A stretch of DNA of 20,987 nt from Gammaproteobacteria bacterium (GTDB lineage: Bacteria; Pseudomonadota; Gammaproteobacteria; Steroidobacterales; Steroidobacteraceae): the NCBI GenBank assembly GCA_003162555.1, contig PMNQ01000046.1, forward strand, positions 1-20,987. Direction: 5' to 3'. The position numbers and the translations under genes were made by a program. Shown here one piece after another: positions 1-7,885 of the stretch; within the stretch, counting starts at the first letter, position 1, and each line of letters begins with the position of its first letter. Under the pieces are notes generated by a model that was not told where the DNA came from, ran no database searches, and saw nothing but the letters and a program-made list of their open reading frames with translations.

Positions 1-98
1 CGCCACTCGGCGATCTGCTTGTCGCTGTAGCCCTCGAGCGAGTCGGGCGGCACCAGGCTCGAATGCACCACCACCAGTGTGCGCAGTTTCTTTTTCAT
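1..98 (-). CDS. ATP-grasp / D-Ala-D-Ala ligase-like protein, N-terminal fragment (runs off window)
   Basis: Only the first 32 codons are inside the window. The protein begins with a basic stretch and a short beta strand (MKKKLRTLVVV), followed by HSSLVPPDSLEGYSD. From memory this opening is typical of a D-alanine-D-alanine ligase-like ATP-grasp family often encoded next to the zinc metallopeptidase found just upstream here. ATP-grasp enzymes join a carboxylate to an amine using ATP. The substrate of this branch is not known to me. Its ATG shares an ATGA overlap with the TGA stop of the metallopeptidase, so the two are probably translationally coupled. The ATP-binding core lies outside the window, so the family call rests on the N-terminus and the gene context. 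Confidence 0.55.
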   Translation of the reverse strand, partial: MKKKLRTLVVVHSSLVPPDSLEGYSDKQIAEW

Positions 99-1120
99 AG
101 CCGTAACCGCAGCTCGTCGCTGGCGAAGTAACCGCGCGCCATGCGCACCAGCGCCGCCCGCAGCTTCGGCAGCAGCACGCGGCGCGAACCACGCTGGTAG
201 AGATGCAGATGCTCGCAGCGCTCGATCGCCAGGCGCACCAGCTGCTGCGCGGCGTAGTGATCGGCGCCACCGCGCCGCTCGAGCGTGGCGCGCAGGCCGG
301 CCTTCATGCCCCGCAGCAGCGTTGCAGCGGGCAGCGCGCCGCGGCGCGTTTGCGCCGCCGTGGTAAACACCTTGCGCAGCAGCCGGTCCGCCAGCCCACG
401 ATGGCGCCGGTGCTCGGCGCGGCGCTTGCGCCGGTAATGCTCGCGCAGCGTGAGCTTGTTGTCCTCCAGCGGATCAACCAGCACGCGGCCATTGACCGCG
501 GGCCTTTGGTGCCGGATCTCGAGCGCGACCTGGTCCACGAACTCAAGCTTGCGCTTTGCCGGCCAGCCCTCATAGCGACGCCGCCAATCCGAGTGCGGCT
601 GCAGCCACACCGCAAAGGTCTCGGCAAAATCCTCGGTCGGATGCGCCTGCGCATACCACTCGCCGAGGTGCTGCACGTGGCGGCGGCTGGCCTGCCGCGC
701 ACGATACTGCGCGGCGTAGCGGCGCGAGGCGGGACCAAACAATGCACGCCAGCGCGCGCGGCGCCGCAGCCGGTAAGCGGAGTCAATCGCGTGACCCGCC
801 TCGTGGCGCAGGATGCGCATCTGCCAGTTGGCGTTGCTGCCTTCGACGACGCCGGTCATCTTGCGCTCGAGGCGTGTCAGGCGCGGGTGCGCTAGGTAGA
901 AAGGCACGGCGAAACCGGGCACGCCGTCCGGGGAAAACCAGTCCTCGGCCAGCCAGGCGTGCGGACGAAACGAGATGCCGCGCGCCGCCAGTTCGCGGTA
1001 CAGGCGCGTGATGCGCGGCTGCACCGCCGAGGCCGAGAGCCGCAGGCGCAGGTCGCAAAGCCGCAGGTCCAGCAGTTGCTCGTCGGCAAGCTGCGTCCAG
1101 CTGCGGGCCGCCTGCTTCAC
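95..1120 (-). CDS. Putative zinc-dependent metallopeptidase (HEAGH family)
   Basis: Soluble protein of about 341 residues from the GTG at 1120, or 360 residues from an ATG at 1177 inside the upstream gene. In the longer numbering, HEAGH at residues 125-129 is the HExxH zinc site. The downstream TEDFAETFAVW segment (about 181-191) supplies a likely third ligand (Glu) in gluzincin style. No signal peptide or membrane segment is visible, so it should act in the cytoplasm. I prefer the GTG because it begins close to the conserved part and lies just after the upstream stop, but no strong Shine-Dalgarno sequence supports either start. The C-terminal third is Arg-rich. It belongs to the group annotated as 'putative zinc-binding metallopeptidase', whose substrate is unknown. 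Its pairing with an ATP-grasp gene suggests opposed ligation and hydrolysis of some peptide bond; that is inference. Confidence 0.8.
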   Translation of the reverse strand: MKQAARSWTQLADEQLLDLRLCDLRLRLSASAVQPRITRLYRELAARGISFRPHAWLAEDWFSPDGVPGFAVPFYLAHPRLTRLERKMTGVVEGSNANWQMRILRHEAGHAIDSAYRLRRRARWRALFGPASRRYAAQYRARQASRRHVQHLGEWYAQAHPTEDFAETFAVWLQPHSDWRRRYEGWPAKRKLEFVDQVALEIRHQRPAVNGRVLVDPLEDNKLTLREHYRRKRRAEHRRHRGLADRLLRKVFTTAAQTRRGALPAATLLRGMKAGLRATLERRGGADHYAAQQLVRLAIERCEHLHLYQRGSRRVLLPKLRAALVRMARGYFASDELRLRL

Positions 1121-1136
1121 AGGTTTACCGCCCGGT

Positions 1137-2705
1137 TCATGTGGTGGCTGCCTGCTCGCCAAGCCGGACCAGCGCATTGCGCAACAGGCGGTCGCCGAGT
1201 TCGCTGATTACGCCAGCGCGCGCCAACGCCTGCCGCCATGCGGGCGGAATCGCCGCGACCCCGTAATGCGCGCCGGCCAACTGACCGTAGACGGCGGCGA
1301 TCACATCGCTATCGCCACCGAGATTCACAGCGCGCAACACACCCTCGCGAAAGCTCGAAGTGCTGGCCAGGCACCAGCGCGCCAGATCGAGCACCGCCAG
1401 CGCGCCGCCATCGGCTGGCGGCGGCATGTAACCTGCCCCATAGGACTGGGCCGCGATGGCGGCGACTTCCACGTGCAGCGCATGCGCACCAAACACTGCC
1501 GCGGGCGGCGCCAGTATCTGTGCCCGGCTCTCTCCGGCCAGCGCCGCATGCAGCATCGCCGCCAACAGCCGGCATGCGTCGAGCACCCGCGGCGCGTGGC
1601 AGGTTGCGCGCGCGGCTTCGGCCGCCAACGCGATGGCCTGCTCCACAGACGGATACGCGTGCAGCACGACCGGTGCGACCCGCGACAGCGGTTCGGGGTC
1701 GCGTTGCGCCAGCAGTTGCGTGCGCGCCAGTGGCGGCGGGCGCCACGGCGCCGCCGCCAGTGCCCGCGCCGTGGCGGCCGTGACGCCAAGGCATTGTCCG
1801 GTGGCGGACAGATGGCCTTCGCGTTGCCAGCGGCCGTAGCGCACCAGCTGGTCGGCCGCATCGAATCTTTCGCGGTCAGCGAGGCTCTCCGCAAGGCACA
1901 GCGCCATGGCGGTGTCGTCGCTCCACGCGCCGCGCGGCAGATCGAAAGGACCGCCACCGAGCAGGTCGCCGACCGGCGCAAAGCTGCCGGCGCGGCGGTA
2001 CTGCGTGGCGGCCGCCAGAGCATCACCGACCGCGAGGCCCAGCATCGCGCCCTGGAAACGTTCGCGCAGTCCACGCACCGGCGCCAGCTCCGCATCGGAG
2101 ATTTCAGCCGGCGTGCCCGCGGTGGCTTTGGCTGCGGCGATGGCAGCAACGGCGGCCGCCTGAGGCGGCGTGGCGGCGCGGCGGCGGCGGGTGACCAGCG
2201 GCGTCCACTCACGGACATACTCAACCTGTTCGGGCGTCTGCGGAATCATCGGCCACAGCGGCGCGCGCGCGCACTGCTGCGTCCACAGCAGATTGAGTTC
2301 ACGCAGCGCAGTCTGGCCATCGCTGCCCTGCTCGACCAGGAAGCAGCCTGCCACCATCCCGGTGCGGCCGATGCCAGCGCGGCAGTGCAGGTAGACGTTG
2401 CCGCCCGCGGCCAGCACGCCTGCGATTTCGTCCAGGATGCCGCGCATCTGCGTCGGCCGACGCGGCAAGCTCTGGTCGCGGATCGAGCGTCGCAGGTAGG
2501 TCACGGTCGGCGGCAGCAGCGAATGGTAAGGAGGACATTCGCCCTCCTCCGTCAGGTCGACGAAACAACTGATGCCGGCGGCCAGCAGATCGCGCACGCG
2601 CGTGCGCCCGGCGTCGCTGAGTTTTTTATCGCGGCCCGCCGGATACTCGCCCGCCAGCAGCCTGCCGGGCATGACCCAGTAGCTGTTGGGGTGCGGCCGG
2701 TCCAT
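1137..2705 (-). CDS. Protein-phosphatase / ADP-ribosylglycohydrolase (DraG-type) fusion protein
   Basis: 522-residue two-domain protein. Residues about 1-170 form a dual-specificity/tyrosine phosphatase-like domain with the CX5R loop HCRAGIGRTG at 107-116 (Cys108 nucleophile, Arg114). A low-complexity Ala/Pro linker (about 172-205) leads to an ADP-ribosylglycohydrolase domain, which removes ADP-ribose from modified side chains or related substrates. This domain shows GLAVGDAL (223-230), the metal-site SDDT (262-265) and NLGGDSDV (461-468). In DraG and ARH3 the last position of the final motif is a metal-binding Thr; here it is Val468. The start codon overlaps the ttcA stop as TGATG. No transmembrane segment is seen. 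Both domains erase post-translational marks, so a dual phosphate/ADP-ribose eraser is plausible, but substrates are unknown and loss of one metal ligand may alter activity. Confidence 0.85.
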   Translation of the reverse strand: MDRPHPNSYWVMPGRLLAGEYPAGRDKKLSDAGRTRVRDLLAAGISCFVDLTEEGECPPYHSLLPPTVTYLRRSIRDQSLPRRPTQMRGILDEIAGVLAAGGNVYLHCRAGIGRTGMVAGCFLVEQGSDGQTALRELNLLWTQQCARAPLWPMIPQTPEQVEYVREWTPLVTRRRRAATPPQAAAVAAIAAAKATAGTPAEISDAELAPVRGLRERFQGAMLGLAVGDALAAATQYRRAGSFAPVGDLLGGGPFDLPRGAWSDDTAMALCLAESLADRERFDAADQLVRYGRWQREGHLSATGQCLGVTAATARALAAAPWRPPPLARTQLLAQRDPEPLSRVAPVVLHAYPSVEQAIALAAEAARATCHAPRVLDACRLLAAMLHAALAGESRAQILAPPAAVFGAHALHVEVAAIAAQSYGAGYMPPPADGGALAVLDLARWCLASTSSFREGVLRAVNLGGDSDVIAAVYGQLAGAHYGVAAIPPAWRQALARAGVISELGDRLLRNALVRLGEQAATT

Positions 2706-3562
2706 CAGGGCCTGTTCACACCCGCGCCCTCAGGCGCGAGCACCGCGAAGTCGAATAGTCCGGTATCGGCGAGGTGCGCCGGCTCGACGTTGCGCAGCGC
2801 CGAAAAGATCGCTTCGCTGCGCCCCGGATGTTCGCGCTCCCAGCCGGCGAGCATGCGCTTGATGGCGGCGCGCTGCAGGTGCTGCTGCGAACCGCACAGA
2901 TCGCAGGGAATCAGCGGAAAGCCGCGGCCGCGTGCGTAGCGCGCGATGTCGCGCTCGGCAATATATGCGAGCGGGCGGATGACAACGTGCCGGCCGTCAT
3001 CCGAACGGAACTTCGGCGCCATCGCCTTGAGTCGTCCGCCATGAAACAGGTTCAGGAACAGTGTCTCCACGATATCGTCGCGATGATGCCCGAGCGCGAT
3101 TTTGCTGATGCCGTGCTCGTGCGCGTAGCGGTACAGCGCACCGCGGCGCATGCGCGAACACAGCGAGCACATGGTGCGGCCCTCCGGGATCAGCCGCTTG
3201 ACGACGCTGTAGGTGTCCTGCTCGATGATGTGAAACGGCACGCCGAGCGCGCGCAGGTAGTCGGGCAGCACGTGTGCGGGAAATCCGGGCTGCTTCTGGT
3301 CCAGGTTGACGGCAATCAATTCGAACTCGACCGGCGCGCTGCGCTGGAGCGAGAGCAGCAGGTCGAGCAGCGTGTACGAATCCTTGCCACCCGACAGGCA
3401 CACCATGATCCTGTCGCCCGGCTCGATCATGCGAAAGTCGGCAATCGCCTTGCCGGCCTGGCCGCGCAGGGCGGCGCCGAGTTTGCGCAGCGTGCCGGAA
3501 TCGCGGGCGCGGGCCGGTGCGGCCTCGACCACGGCGGCGTTCTCGGCCACGGCGGCGTTCAT
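2705..3562 (-). CDS. ttcA: tRNA 2-thiocytidine(32) synthetase TtcA
   Basis: 285 residues from the ATG at 3562. TtcA thiolates cytidine 32 in the anticodon loop of certain tRNAs, using ATP to activate the base and an iron-sulfur cluster. The PP-loop ATPase motif SGGKDS is at residues 57-62. The cysteine pair CSLC is at 132-135, and IPCDLCGSQ at 218-226 supplies the additional cluster cysteine; in characterised TtcA, three such cysteines hold a [4Fe-4S] cluster. [10 protein letters not shown] (158-167) and the downstream RPLAY also match the family. Length is close to usual, apart from an extra Ala-rich N-terminal stretch of about 20 residues. The reading frame stays open far upstream, but the ATG overlapping the upstream TGA (ATGA) is the sensible start. 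It sits between an M32 peptidase and the phosphatase/DraG fusion in one operon. Confidence 0.95.
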   Translation of the reverse strand: MNAAVAENAAVVEAAPARARDSGTLRKLGAALRGQAGKAIADFRMIEPGDRIMVCLSGGKDSYTLLDLLLSLQRSAPVEFELIAVNLDQKQPGFPAHVLPDYLRALGVPFHIIEQDTYSVVKRLIPEGRTMCSLCSRMRRGALYRYAHEHGISKIALGHHRDDIVETLFLNLFHGGRLKAMAPKFRSDDGRHVVIRPLAYIAERDIARYARGRGFPLIPCDLCGSQQHLQRAAIKRMLAGWEREHPGRSEAIFSALRNVEPAHLADTGLFDFAVLAPEGAGVNRP

Positions 3563-5061
3563 GGCGTCTCCGCCAGGTACTTGCCCTGCAGGTAGCGCAG
3601 CAGTGCATTCGCGCTCAGCGCCTGACCGCTGGCCTGCTTGATCAGATCCTTGATCGGGAGCTTGGCGCCGAAGCCATGCATGTTGTCGCGCAGCCAACCG
3701 AAAATCGGCGCGAACTCGCCGCGCTCGATCAGTGTGTCGACCTCCGGAAGCTCCGTGCGCAGCGCCTCCCACAACTGCGCGGCGATCACCAGACCGAGCG
3801 CGTAGGAAGGGAAATATCCGAATGAGCCGATCGCCCAATGCATGTCCTGCAGGCAGCCATCGACGGTGCCTGCAGGCCGACTGCCGAAGCGCTGCTCCAT
3901 GCCGGCATTCCAGGCCTCGGGCAGGTCGCGCACCGCCAGCTTGCCGGCCAGCAGCTGCTTTTCGATGTCGTAGCGCTGCATGATGTGCAGCGAATAACTC
4001 ATCTCGTCCGCATCGACGCGGATCAGGCTGCGCCGGACGCGAGTCATCAGCAGGTGCAGGTTCGCGAACTCCCACTCCGGACCGGTCGCACCGTAATGCT
4101 TCTGCAGCAAGGGCTGCAGGTAGCGCAGGAACGGCGCGCTGCGGCCGATGATCATTTCCAGCAGCAGCGATTGGCTTTCCTCGAGCGCCATGCCGCGATC
4201 GCGCCCCACCGGCTGATCGCGCCATGCCAGCGGCATGCCCAGGTCGTACATCGCGTGGCCGGTCTCATGCATCGCGCCCAGCAGCCCGGTAAACGGATCG
4301 GCCGCATCAAAACGCGTCGTGATGCGCATGTCGCCGGCAACGCCCTCGGTGAACGGATGTTCGCTCTCATCCAGCCGCCCACGTTCGAAGGAAAAGCCGA
4401 TGGCCTTCATGATCTCGACCACCAGCGCGCGCTGCCTGCTGCTGCTGAATTTCCCGATCAGCGGCAACACTTCCTGCCCGGACTGCGCCTCGCTGGCCGC
4501 ACGAATCATGCCGGGCAGCTTGCGCGACAGCGCCTTGAACAATCCATCAATATCCGCCGTGCCTATGCCTGGGCTGAATTCATCGACCAGCGCGTCATAG
4601 GCCGGCAGATTCAGCGCCTGCCCCAGCAGTGCCGCCTTGTCACGCACCAGCATCAGCACTTCATCGAGGTGCGGCGCGAACAGCGCGAAATTGTTTTCGC
4701 GCCGCGCCTGCGCCCACGAATTTTCGGCGCGCGCCGTGGCCTTGGCGAGCCGCGAAATCAACATCACCGGCGTCGCTATCGCATGATCACGCTGCCGCTG
4801 CATCTCGCGAAGATTCGCCAGCTGCCAGTCCTCCAATCCCTGTGAATTCGCCTTGGCGCGATCGAGCAGGCGCGTGATCTTGGGCGTGGTCAGCAGCGCG
4901 TGGTATTCGGTCTCGAGCGCCGCGACCTGCTCGCCGCGCAGTTCGGCGCTGCCGCGCGGCATCATGACCGCGGCATCCCAGCGCAGCAGCGAGAGCGCGC
5001 CACGGAAGGCATGCAGCCGGCGCCATTCCTGTTCGAGTTGTTGGTACGGAGTCGCGGACAT
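3559..5061 (-). CDS. Carboxypeptidase Taq (M32) family metallopeptidase
   Basis: 500 residues, the usual M32 length. These are cytoplasmic zinc carboxypeptidases that remove C-terminal residues from peptides. Visible family landmarks are RWDAAVMMP near residue 27, DMRITTRF (244-251), the zinc site HETGH (265-269), the third-ligand region EESQS (294-298), DEMSYSLHI, and GYFPSYALG near the C-terminus. In typical M32 enzymes the second motif reads HESQSR. Here the first His is Glu and the final Arg is Leu, while the zinc-ligand Glu (Glu295) is kept. The start ATG follows a weak CAGG three bases upstream, with a hairpin-bearing leader before it. The stop overlaps the ttcA start as ATGA. Probably the first or second gene of the minus-strand operon. 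Confidence 0.93.
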   Translation of the reverse strand: MSATPYQQLEQEWRRLHAFRGALSLLRWDAAVMMPRGSAELRGEQVAALETEYHALLTTPKITRLLDRAKANSQGLEDWQLANLREMQRQRDHAIATPVMLISRLAKATARAENSWAQARRENNFALFAPHLDEVLMLVRDKAALLGQALNLPAYDALVDEFSPGIGTADIDGLFKALSRKLPGMIRAASEAQSGQEVLPLIGKFSSSRQRALVVEIMKAIGFSFERGRLDESEHPFTEGVAGDMRITTRFDAADPFTGLLGAMHETGHAMYDLGMPLAWRDQPVGRDRGMALEESQSLLLEMIIGRSAPFLRYLQPLLQKHYGATGPEWEFANLHLLMTRVRRSLIRVDADEMSYSLHIMQRYDIEKQLLAGKLAVRDLPEAWNAGMEQRFGSRPAGTVDGCLQDMHWAIGSFGYFPSYALGLVIAAQLWEALRTELPEVDTLIERGEFAPIFGWLRDNMHGFGAKLPIKDLIKQASGQALSANALLRYLQGKYLAETP

Positions 5062-5101
5062 AGCCTGCTTTCAAGTTCCTGGGGGCGGCCGCGATTCTAC
5101 C

Positions 5102-5134
5102 AGCCCGAAGGCTCCTGGCGGGGGCCCGGCCAGG
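5102..5134 (-). repeat. Two adjacent inverted repeats in the leader of the M32 carboxypeptidase
   Basis: Two small inverted repeats lie back to back between the AT-rich tract and the carboxypeptidase start. The first (5102-5113) has a 4-bp stem with, on the minus strand, a TTCG tetraloop. The second (5114-5134) pairs CCTGGC with GCCAGG over a 9-base loop. No T-run follows on the minus strand, so a simple Rho-independent terminator is unlikely. A structured 5' leader is possible. Could be chance in GC-rich DNA. Confidence 0.3.
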
Positions 5135-5135
5135 T

Positions 5136-5172
5136 ATCTTAATCTTTATAAATCAATCAGTTATAACAATCC
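5136..5172 (-). promoter_or_regulatory. AT-rich tract, possible promoter region of the M32/ttcA operon
   Basis: This short block is strikingly AT-rich inside an otherwise GC-rich region (TTATAAAGATTAAGAT on the minus strand). It lies just upstream of the carboxypeptidase gene and overlaps the end of the small open reading frame. No hexamer pair with ideal 17-base spacing stands out, so the call rests on composition and position only. Confidence 0.3.
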
Positions 5173-5292
5173 GCGGCCGCTGCACCAACCCAGCATCCGG
5201 CACCAATCCGGCCAGCCAGTGGCCACCCACGCCACGGCCAGCGATACCGCCAGCAGGGCAATCAGCGCGAGGAAAACGGTGAGGCGACGCAT
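5161..5292 (-). CDS. Possible small single-pass membrane protein (43 aa)
   Basis: Open frame of 43 codons ending in TAA, with ATG at 5292. The product starts MRR and continues with one hydrophobic helix (about residues 4-25, LTVFLALIALLAVSLAVAWV). A short Trp/Cys-rich tail follows (WPDWCRMLGWCSGRG). Third codon positions are mostly G or C, like the real genes nearby, which supports coding. I see no clear Shine-Dalgarno sequence before the ATG. It reads away from glgA (32 bases between start codons) and towards the M32 carboxypeptidase, 99 bases downstream on the same strand, so it could lead that operon. I do not recognise the family. A chance open frame remains possible. Confidence 0.45.
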   Translation of the reverse strand: MRRLTVFLALIALLAVSLAVAWVATGWPDWCRMLGWCSGRGLL

Positions 5293-5324
5293 GAGCGAAT
5301 GATACGTCAAGTAAACTGACTGAC

Positions 5325-6779
5325 ATGCCGCTGCGCATCTGTTTCCTCACTGCTGAGATGACGCCGTTTGCGAAGGCCGGAGGTCTCGCCGATGTGTCCG
5401 GTGCGCTGGTCAAATACCTGCATGCAGCCGGCCACGACATCCGCCTGTTCCTGCCGGGACATGCGTCGATCAAACGCGACGGGCTCGAAATCTACCCGGT
5501 CGATTTCCTGCAGGATGTGCCGCTGACGATCGGCCCGCGCGCCTACCGTTTTTCGGTGCAGACCGCGCGCGTCCCCGGCACGCAGACCTTCGTGTACCTG
5601 ATCGACTGCCCAGCCCTGTTCAGCGGAGCGTCGATCTACAGCGCCGATCCGGATGAATACCGCCGCTACCTGCTGTACACGCACGCAGCGCTGCAGAGCT
5701 GCCAGCGCATGGGCTTCGCGCCGCAGATCCTGCATTGCAACGACTGGCACACGGCGATCGCGCCGCTCTGGCTCAAGTCGATCTACAAGTGGGACCAGTT
5801 GTTCGCGGCCACGCAAAGCGTGTTCACGATTCACAACCTCGGCTACCAGGGCGTGATCGGCCCCACCGCCGCTGCTGAGGTGCTGGGCGGAGCCGGTCCT
5901 GAGCTGCTCCACCAGGACGATCTGCGCGCCGGCCGCATTAACCTGATGCGCCTGGGGCTGCTGTACGCCGATCTGCTCACCACCGTGAGCCCGAGCTACG
6001 CGCGCGAGATCCAGACCGCCGAGTACGGCGCCGGACTCGATGACACGCTGCGTGCGCGCAGTGGCGCGCTGGTCGGCATACTCAATGGCGTCGACTACGC
6101 GGACTGGGATCCGCGCAACGACGCGTACCTGCCACGGCACTACGGCGCCAACCAGCTCGGCGTCAAGGCGGGCCTCAAGGAGGAATTTCTCGCGCGCAGC
6201 AAACTACGGAGCGGAGAGCGCCGGCCGCTGATCGGCCTGATCACGCGGCTCGCCGCACAGAAGGGCGTGGACCTGCTGCAGGGCGCGCTGCCCGCGCTGC
6301 TGGCCGCGCGCGACTTCGACCTCGCGGTGCTGGGTTCGGGCGAGCCGCGATACGAAGCGTTTTTTACCGGGCTGGCGCGCAAGTATCCGGATCGCGTGCT
6401 GTTCCATCGCGGCTTCAGCGACGAACTCGCGCACTGGATCGAGGCCGCCAGCGATATGTTCCTGATGCCCTCGCGCTACGAGCCCTGCGGGCTCAACCAG
6501 ATGTACAGCCTGCGGTACGGCACCGTGCCGATCGTGCGCCGCACCGGCGGCCTCGCCGATTCGGTGCAGCACTTCGACGCCGCGACCGGCACAGGTACGG
6601 GCATCATGTTCAACGACTACAACGTGCCGGCCCTGAGCTGGGCCATCAACTCCGCGCTCGACCTCTACCAGCAGAAAGGCGCCTGGCGACGGCTGGTGCA
6701 AAACGGCATGGCGCAGGATTTTTCCTGGAACCGCCAGGTGCAGCATTACCTCGACGCCTATCAGCGCCTGGTGCACTGA
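5325..6779 (+). CDS. glgA: Glycogen synthase GlgA (GT5)
   Basis: 484 residues, matching bacterial GlgA length (about 477 in E. coli). It transfers glucose from ADP-glucose to the non-reducing end of an alpha-1,4-glucan in the cytoplasm. The N-terminal KAGGLADV (17-24) is the classic ADP-glucose-binding loop. HCNDWHT (137-143), HNLGYQG (170-176) and the C-terminal EPCGLNQMYSLRYGT (386-400) with TGGLADSV (408-414) are GT5/GT-B landmarks, the last region holding the catalytic Glu. No other glycogen genes are next to it in the window. No clear ribosome-binding site is seen before the ATG. It is followed after 12 bases by the cupin gene on the same strand, so the downstream oxidative genes may be read through from it. 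Confidence 0.95.
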   Translation: MPLRICFLTAEMTPFAKAGGLADVSGALVKYLHAAGHDIRLFLPGHASIKRDGLEIYPVDFLQDVPLTIGPRAYRFSVQTARVPGTQTFVYLIDCPALFSGASIYSADPDEYRRYLLYTHAALQSCQRMGFAPQILHCNDWHTAIAPLWLKSIYKWDQLFAATQSVFTIHNLGYQGVIGPTAAAEVLGGAGPELLHQDDLRAGRINLMRLGLLYADLLTTVSPSYAREIQTAEYGAGLDDTLRARSGALVGILNGVDYADWDPRNDAYLPRHYGANQLGVKAGLKEEFLARSKLRSGERRPLIGLITRLAAQKGVDLLQGALPALLAARDFDLAVLGSGEPRYEAFFTGLARKYPDRVLFHRGFSDELAHWIEAASDMFLMPSRYEPCGLNQMYSLRYGTVPIVRRTGGLADSVQHFDAATGTGTGIMFNDYNVPALSWAINSALDLYQQKGAWRRLVQNGMAQDFSWNRQVQHYLDAYQRLVH

Positions 6780-6791
6780 GCGGCTCCGCGT

Positions 6792-7853
6792 ATGCAGGAA
6801 GATATCTGGACCGAAATGCAGCCGGTGCGCGAATGGAAGCGCGTCGATGCGAAGTTGTTCAACAGCGAGATCGTGCCGCACAACCGCCCGGCGGTCATGC
6901 GCGGACTCGTCAACCACTGGCCCGCGGTCGCAGCAGCGCGCGAGTCGCCGCAGGCGCTGGGCGAATTCGTGCGCGGCTTCAGCAAGCAACAGCCCATCGG
7001 CGTGTACCACGGTGAAGCGCAGATCCGCGGCCGGTTTTTCTATGGCGATGAGCTGCAGGGTTTCAATTTCACGCAGCGGCCGATGCCGCTTGGCGAGCTG
7101 GTGACGCTGCTGCTGCAGGAGCTGGAGACGCTGCAGGGGCCGGCGCTGTATGCCGGCGCGGTGCCAGTCGCAGAGCACCTGCCAGAGCTGCTGGCGAAGC
7201 ACACGCTCGAGCTGCTCGATCCGGCCATCCCGCGGAAAGCGTCGCTATGGATCGGGAATCGTACGCGCATCTGCGCGCATTTCGACGAATCGCAGAATGT
7301 CATCTGCGTGATCGGCGGCCGCCGCCGCTACACGCTGTTCCCGCCCGAACAGGCGCGCAACCTGTATTTTGGCCCGCTCGATCGCTCGCCTGCCGGCACG
7401 CCGGTAAGCCTGGTCGATTTCGCCAAGCCGGATTACGAACGCTACCCGCGCTTCCGCACGGCGCTGGAGTACGCCGAGGTTGCCGAGCTGAATCCGGGTG
7501 ACGCACTGTATCTGCCGACGCACTGGGTGCATCACGCGGAATCGCTCGACCGTTTCGGGCTGATGATGAATTTCTGGTGGCACATCGCGCCGCGCCAGCT
7601 GCTGTCGCCCTACTTCACGCTGATGCACAGCTTGCTGACGATCCGCGGGCTGACGCCGGCCGAGCGCTCGGCCTGGCGCGCCATTTTCGACGTCTACGCT
7701 TTCCAGCCCGACAGCGATCCCGCGGAGTACATGCCGGCGGCGGCGCGCGGGGTGCTCGACGCGCTGACGCCGTCGCAGGCGCAGCAGCTCATCGCGATGC
7801 TGCAGGAATCACTGGAGCTGGCCAGGCGCAATGCCGGGCCGGCGAAGCGCTGA
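6792..7853 (+). CDS. Cupin-like (JmjC/FIH-type) Fe(II)/2-oxoglutarate oxygenase family protein
   Basis: 353 residues, soluble, no signal peptide. The core resembles the cupin_8/JmjC fold and, from memory, human asparaginyl hydroxylase FIH very closely. It has the facial-triad HxD at 163-165 (HFDESQN), then LFPPEQ (182-187), a PDYERYPRF segment (213-221), GDALYLP (236-242), and WVHHAES (245-251), whose first His (247) matches the distal iron ligand. The position that binds 2-oxoglutarate through Lys in FIH appears to be Arg178. Such proteins hydroxylate side chains or small molecules; the substrate here is unknown. The gene follows glgA by 12 bases and precedes DUF6445 by 32. In related bacteria such cupins cluster with TonB-dependent receptors and flavin halogenases, as here. 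Confidence 0.85.
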   Translation: MQEDIWTEMQPVREWKRVDAKLFNSEIVPHNRPAVMRGLVNHWPAVAAARESPQALGEFVRGFSKQQPIGVYHGEAQIRGRFFYGDELQGFNFTQRPMPLGELVTLLLQELETLQGPALYAGAVPVAEHLPELLAKHTLELLDPAIPRKASLWIGNRTRICAHFDESQNVICVIGGRRRYTLFPPEQARNLYFGPLDRSPAGTPVSLVDFAKPDYERYPRFRTALEYAEVAELNPGDALYLPTHWVHHAESLDRFGLMMNFWWHIAPRQLLSPYFTLMHSLLTIRGLTPAERSAWRAIFDVYAFQPDSDPAEYMPAAARGVLDALTPSQAQQLIAMLQESLELARRNAGPAKR

Positions 7854-7885
7854 GCGGTGGTATCGGCGAAGCGTGAGTCGCTGCG

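Noticed and set aside
975..2939. Long plus-strand open frame of 654 codons opposite the phosphatase/DraG gene
   Set aside because: It is antisense to two well-supported genes, has an Arg/Ala/Gln-rich composition typical of shadow frames in GC-rich DNA, and shows no recognisable motif.
3838..4845. 335-codon plus-strand open frame opposite the M32 carboxypeptidase
   Set aside because: Fully inside a strongly supported gene on the other strand; His/Arg/Gln-rich and motif-free.
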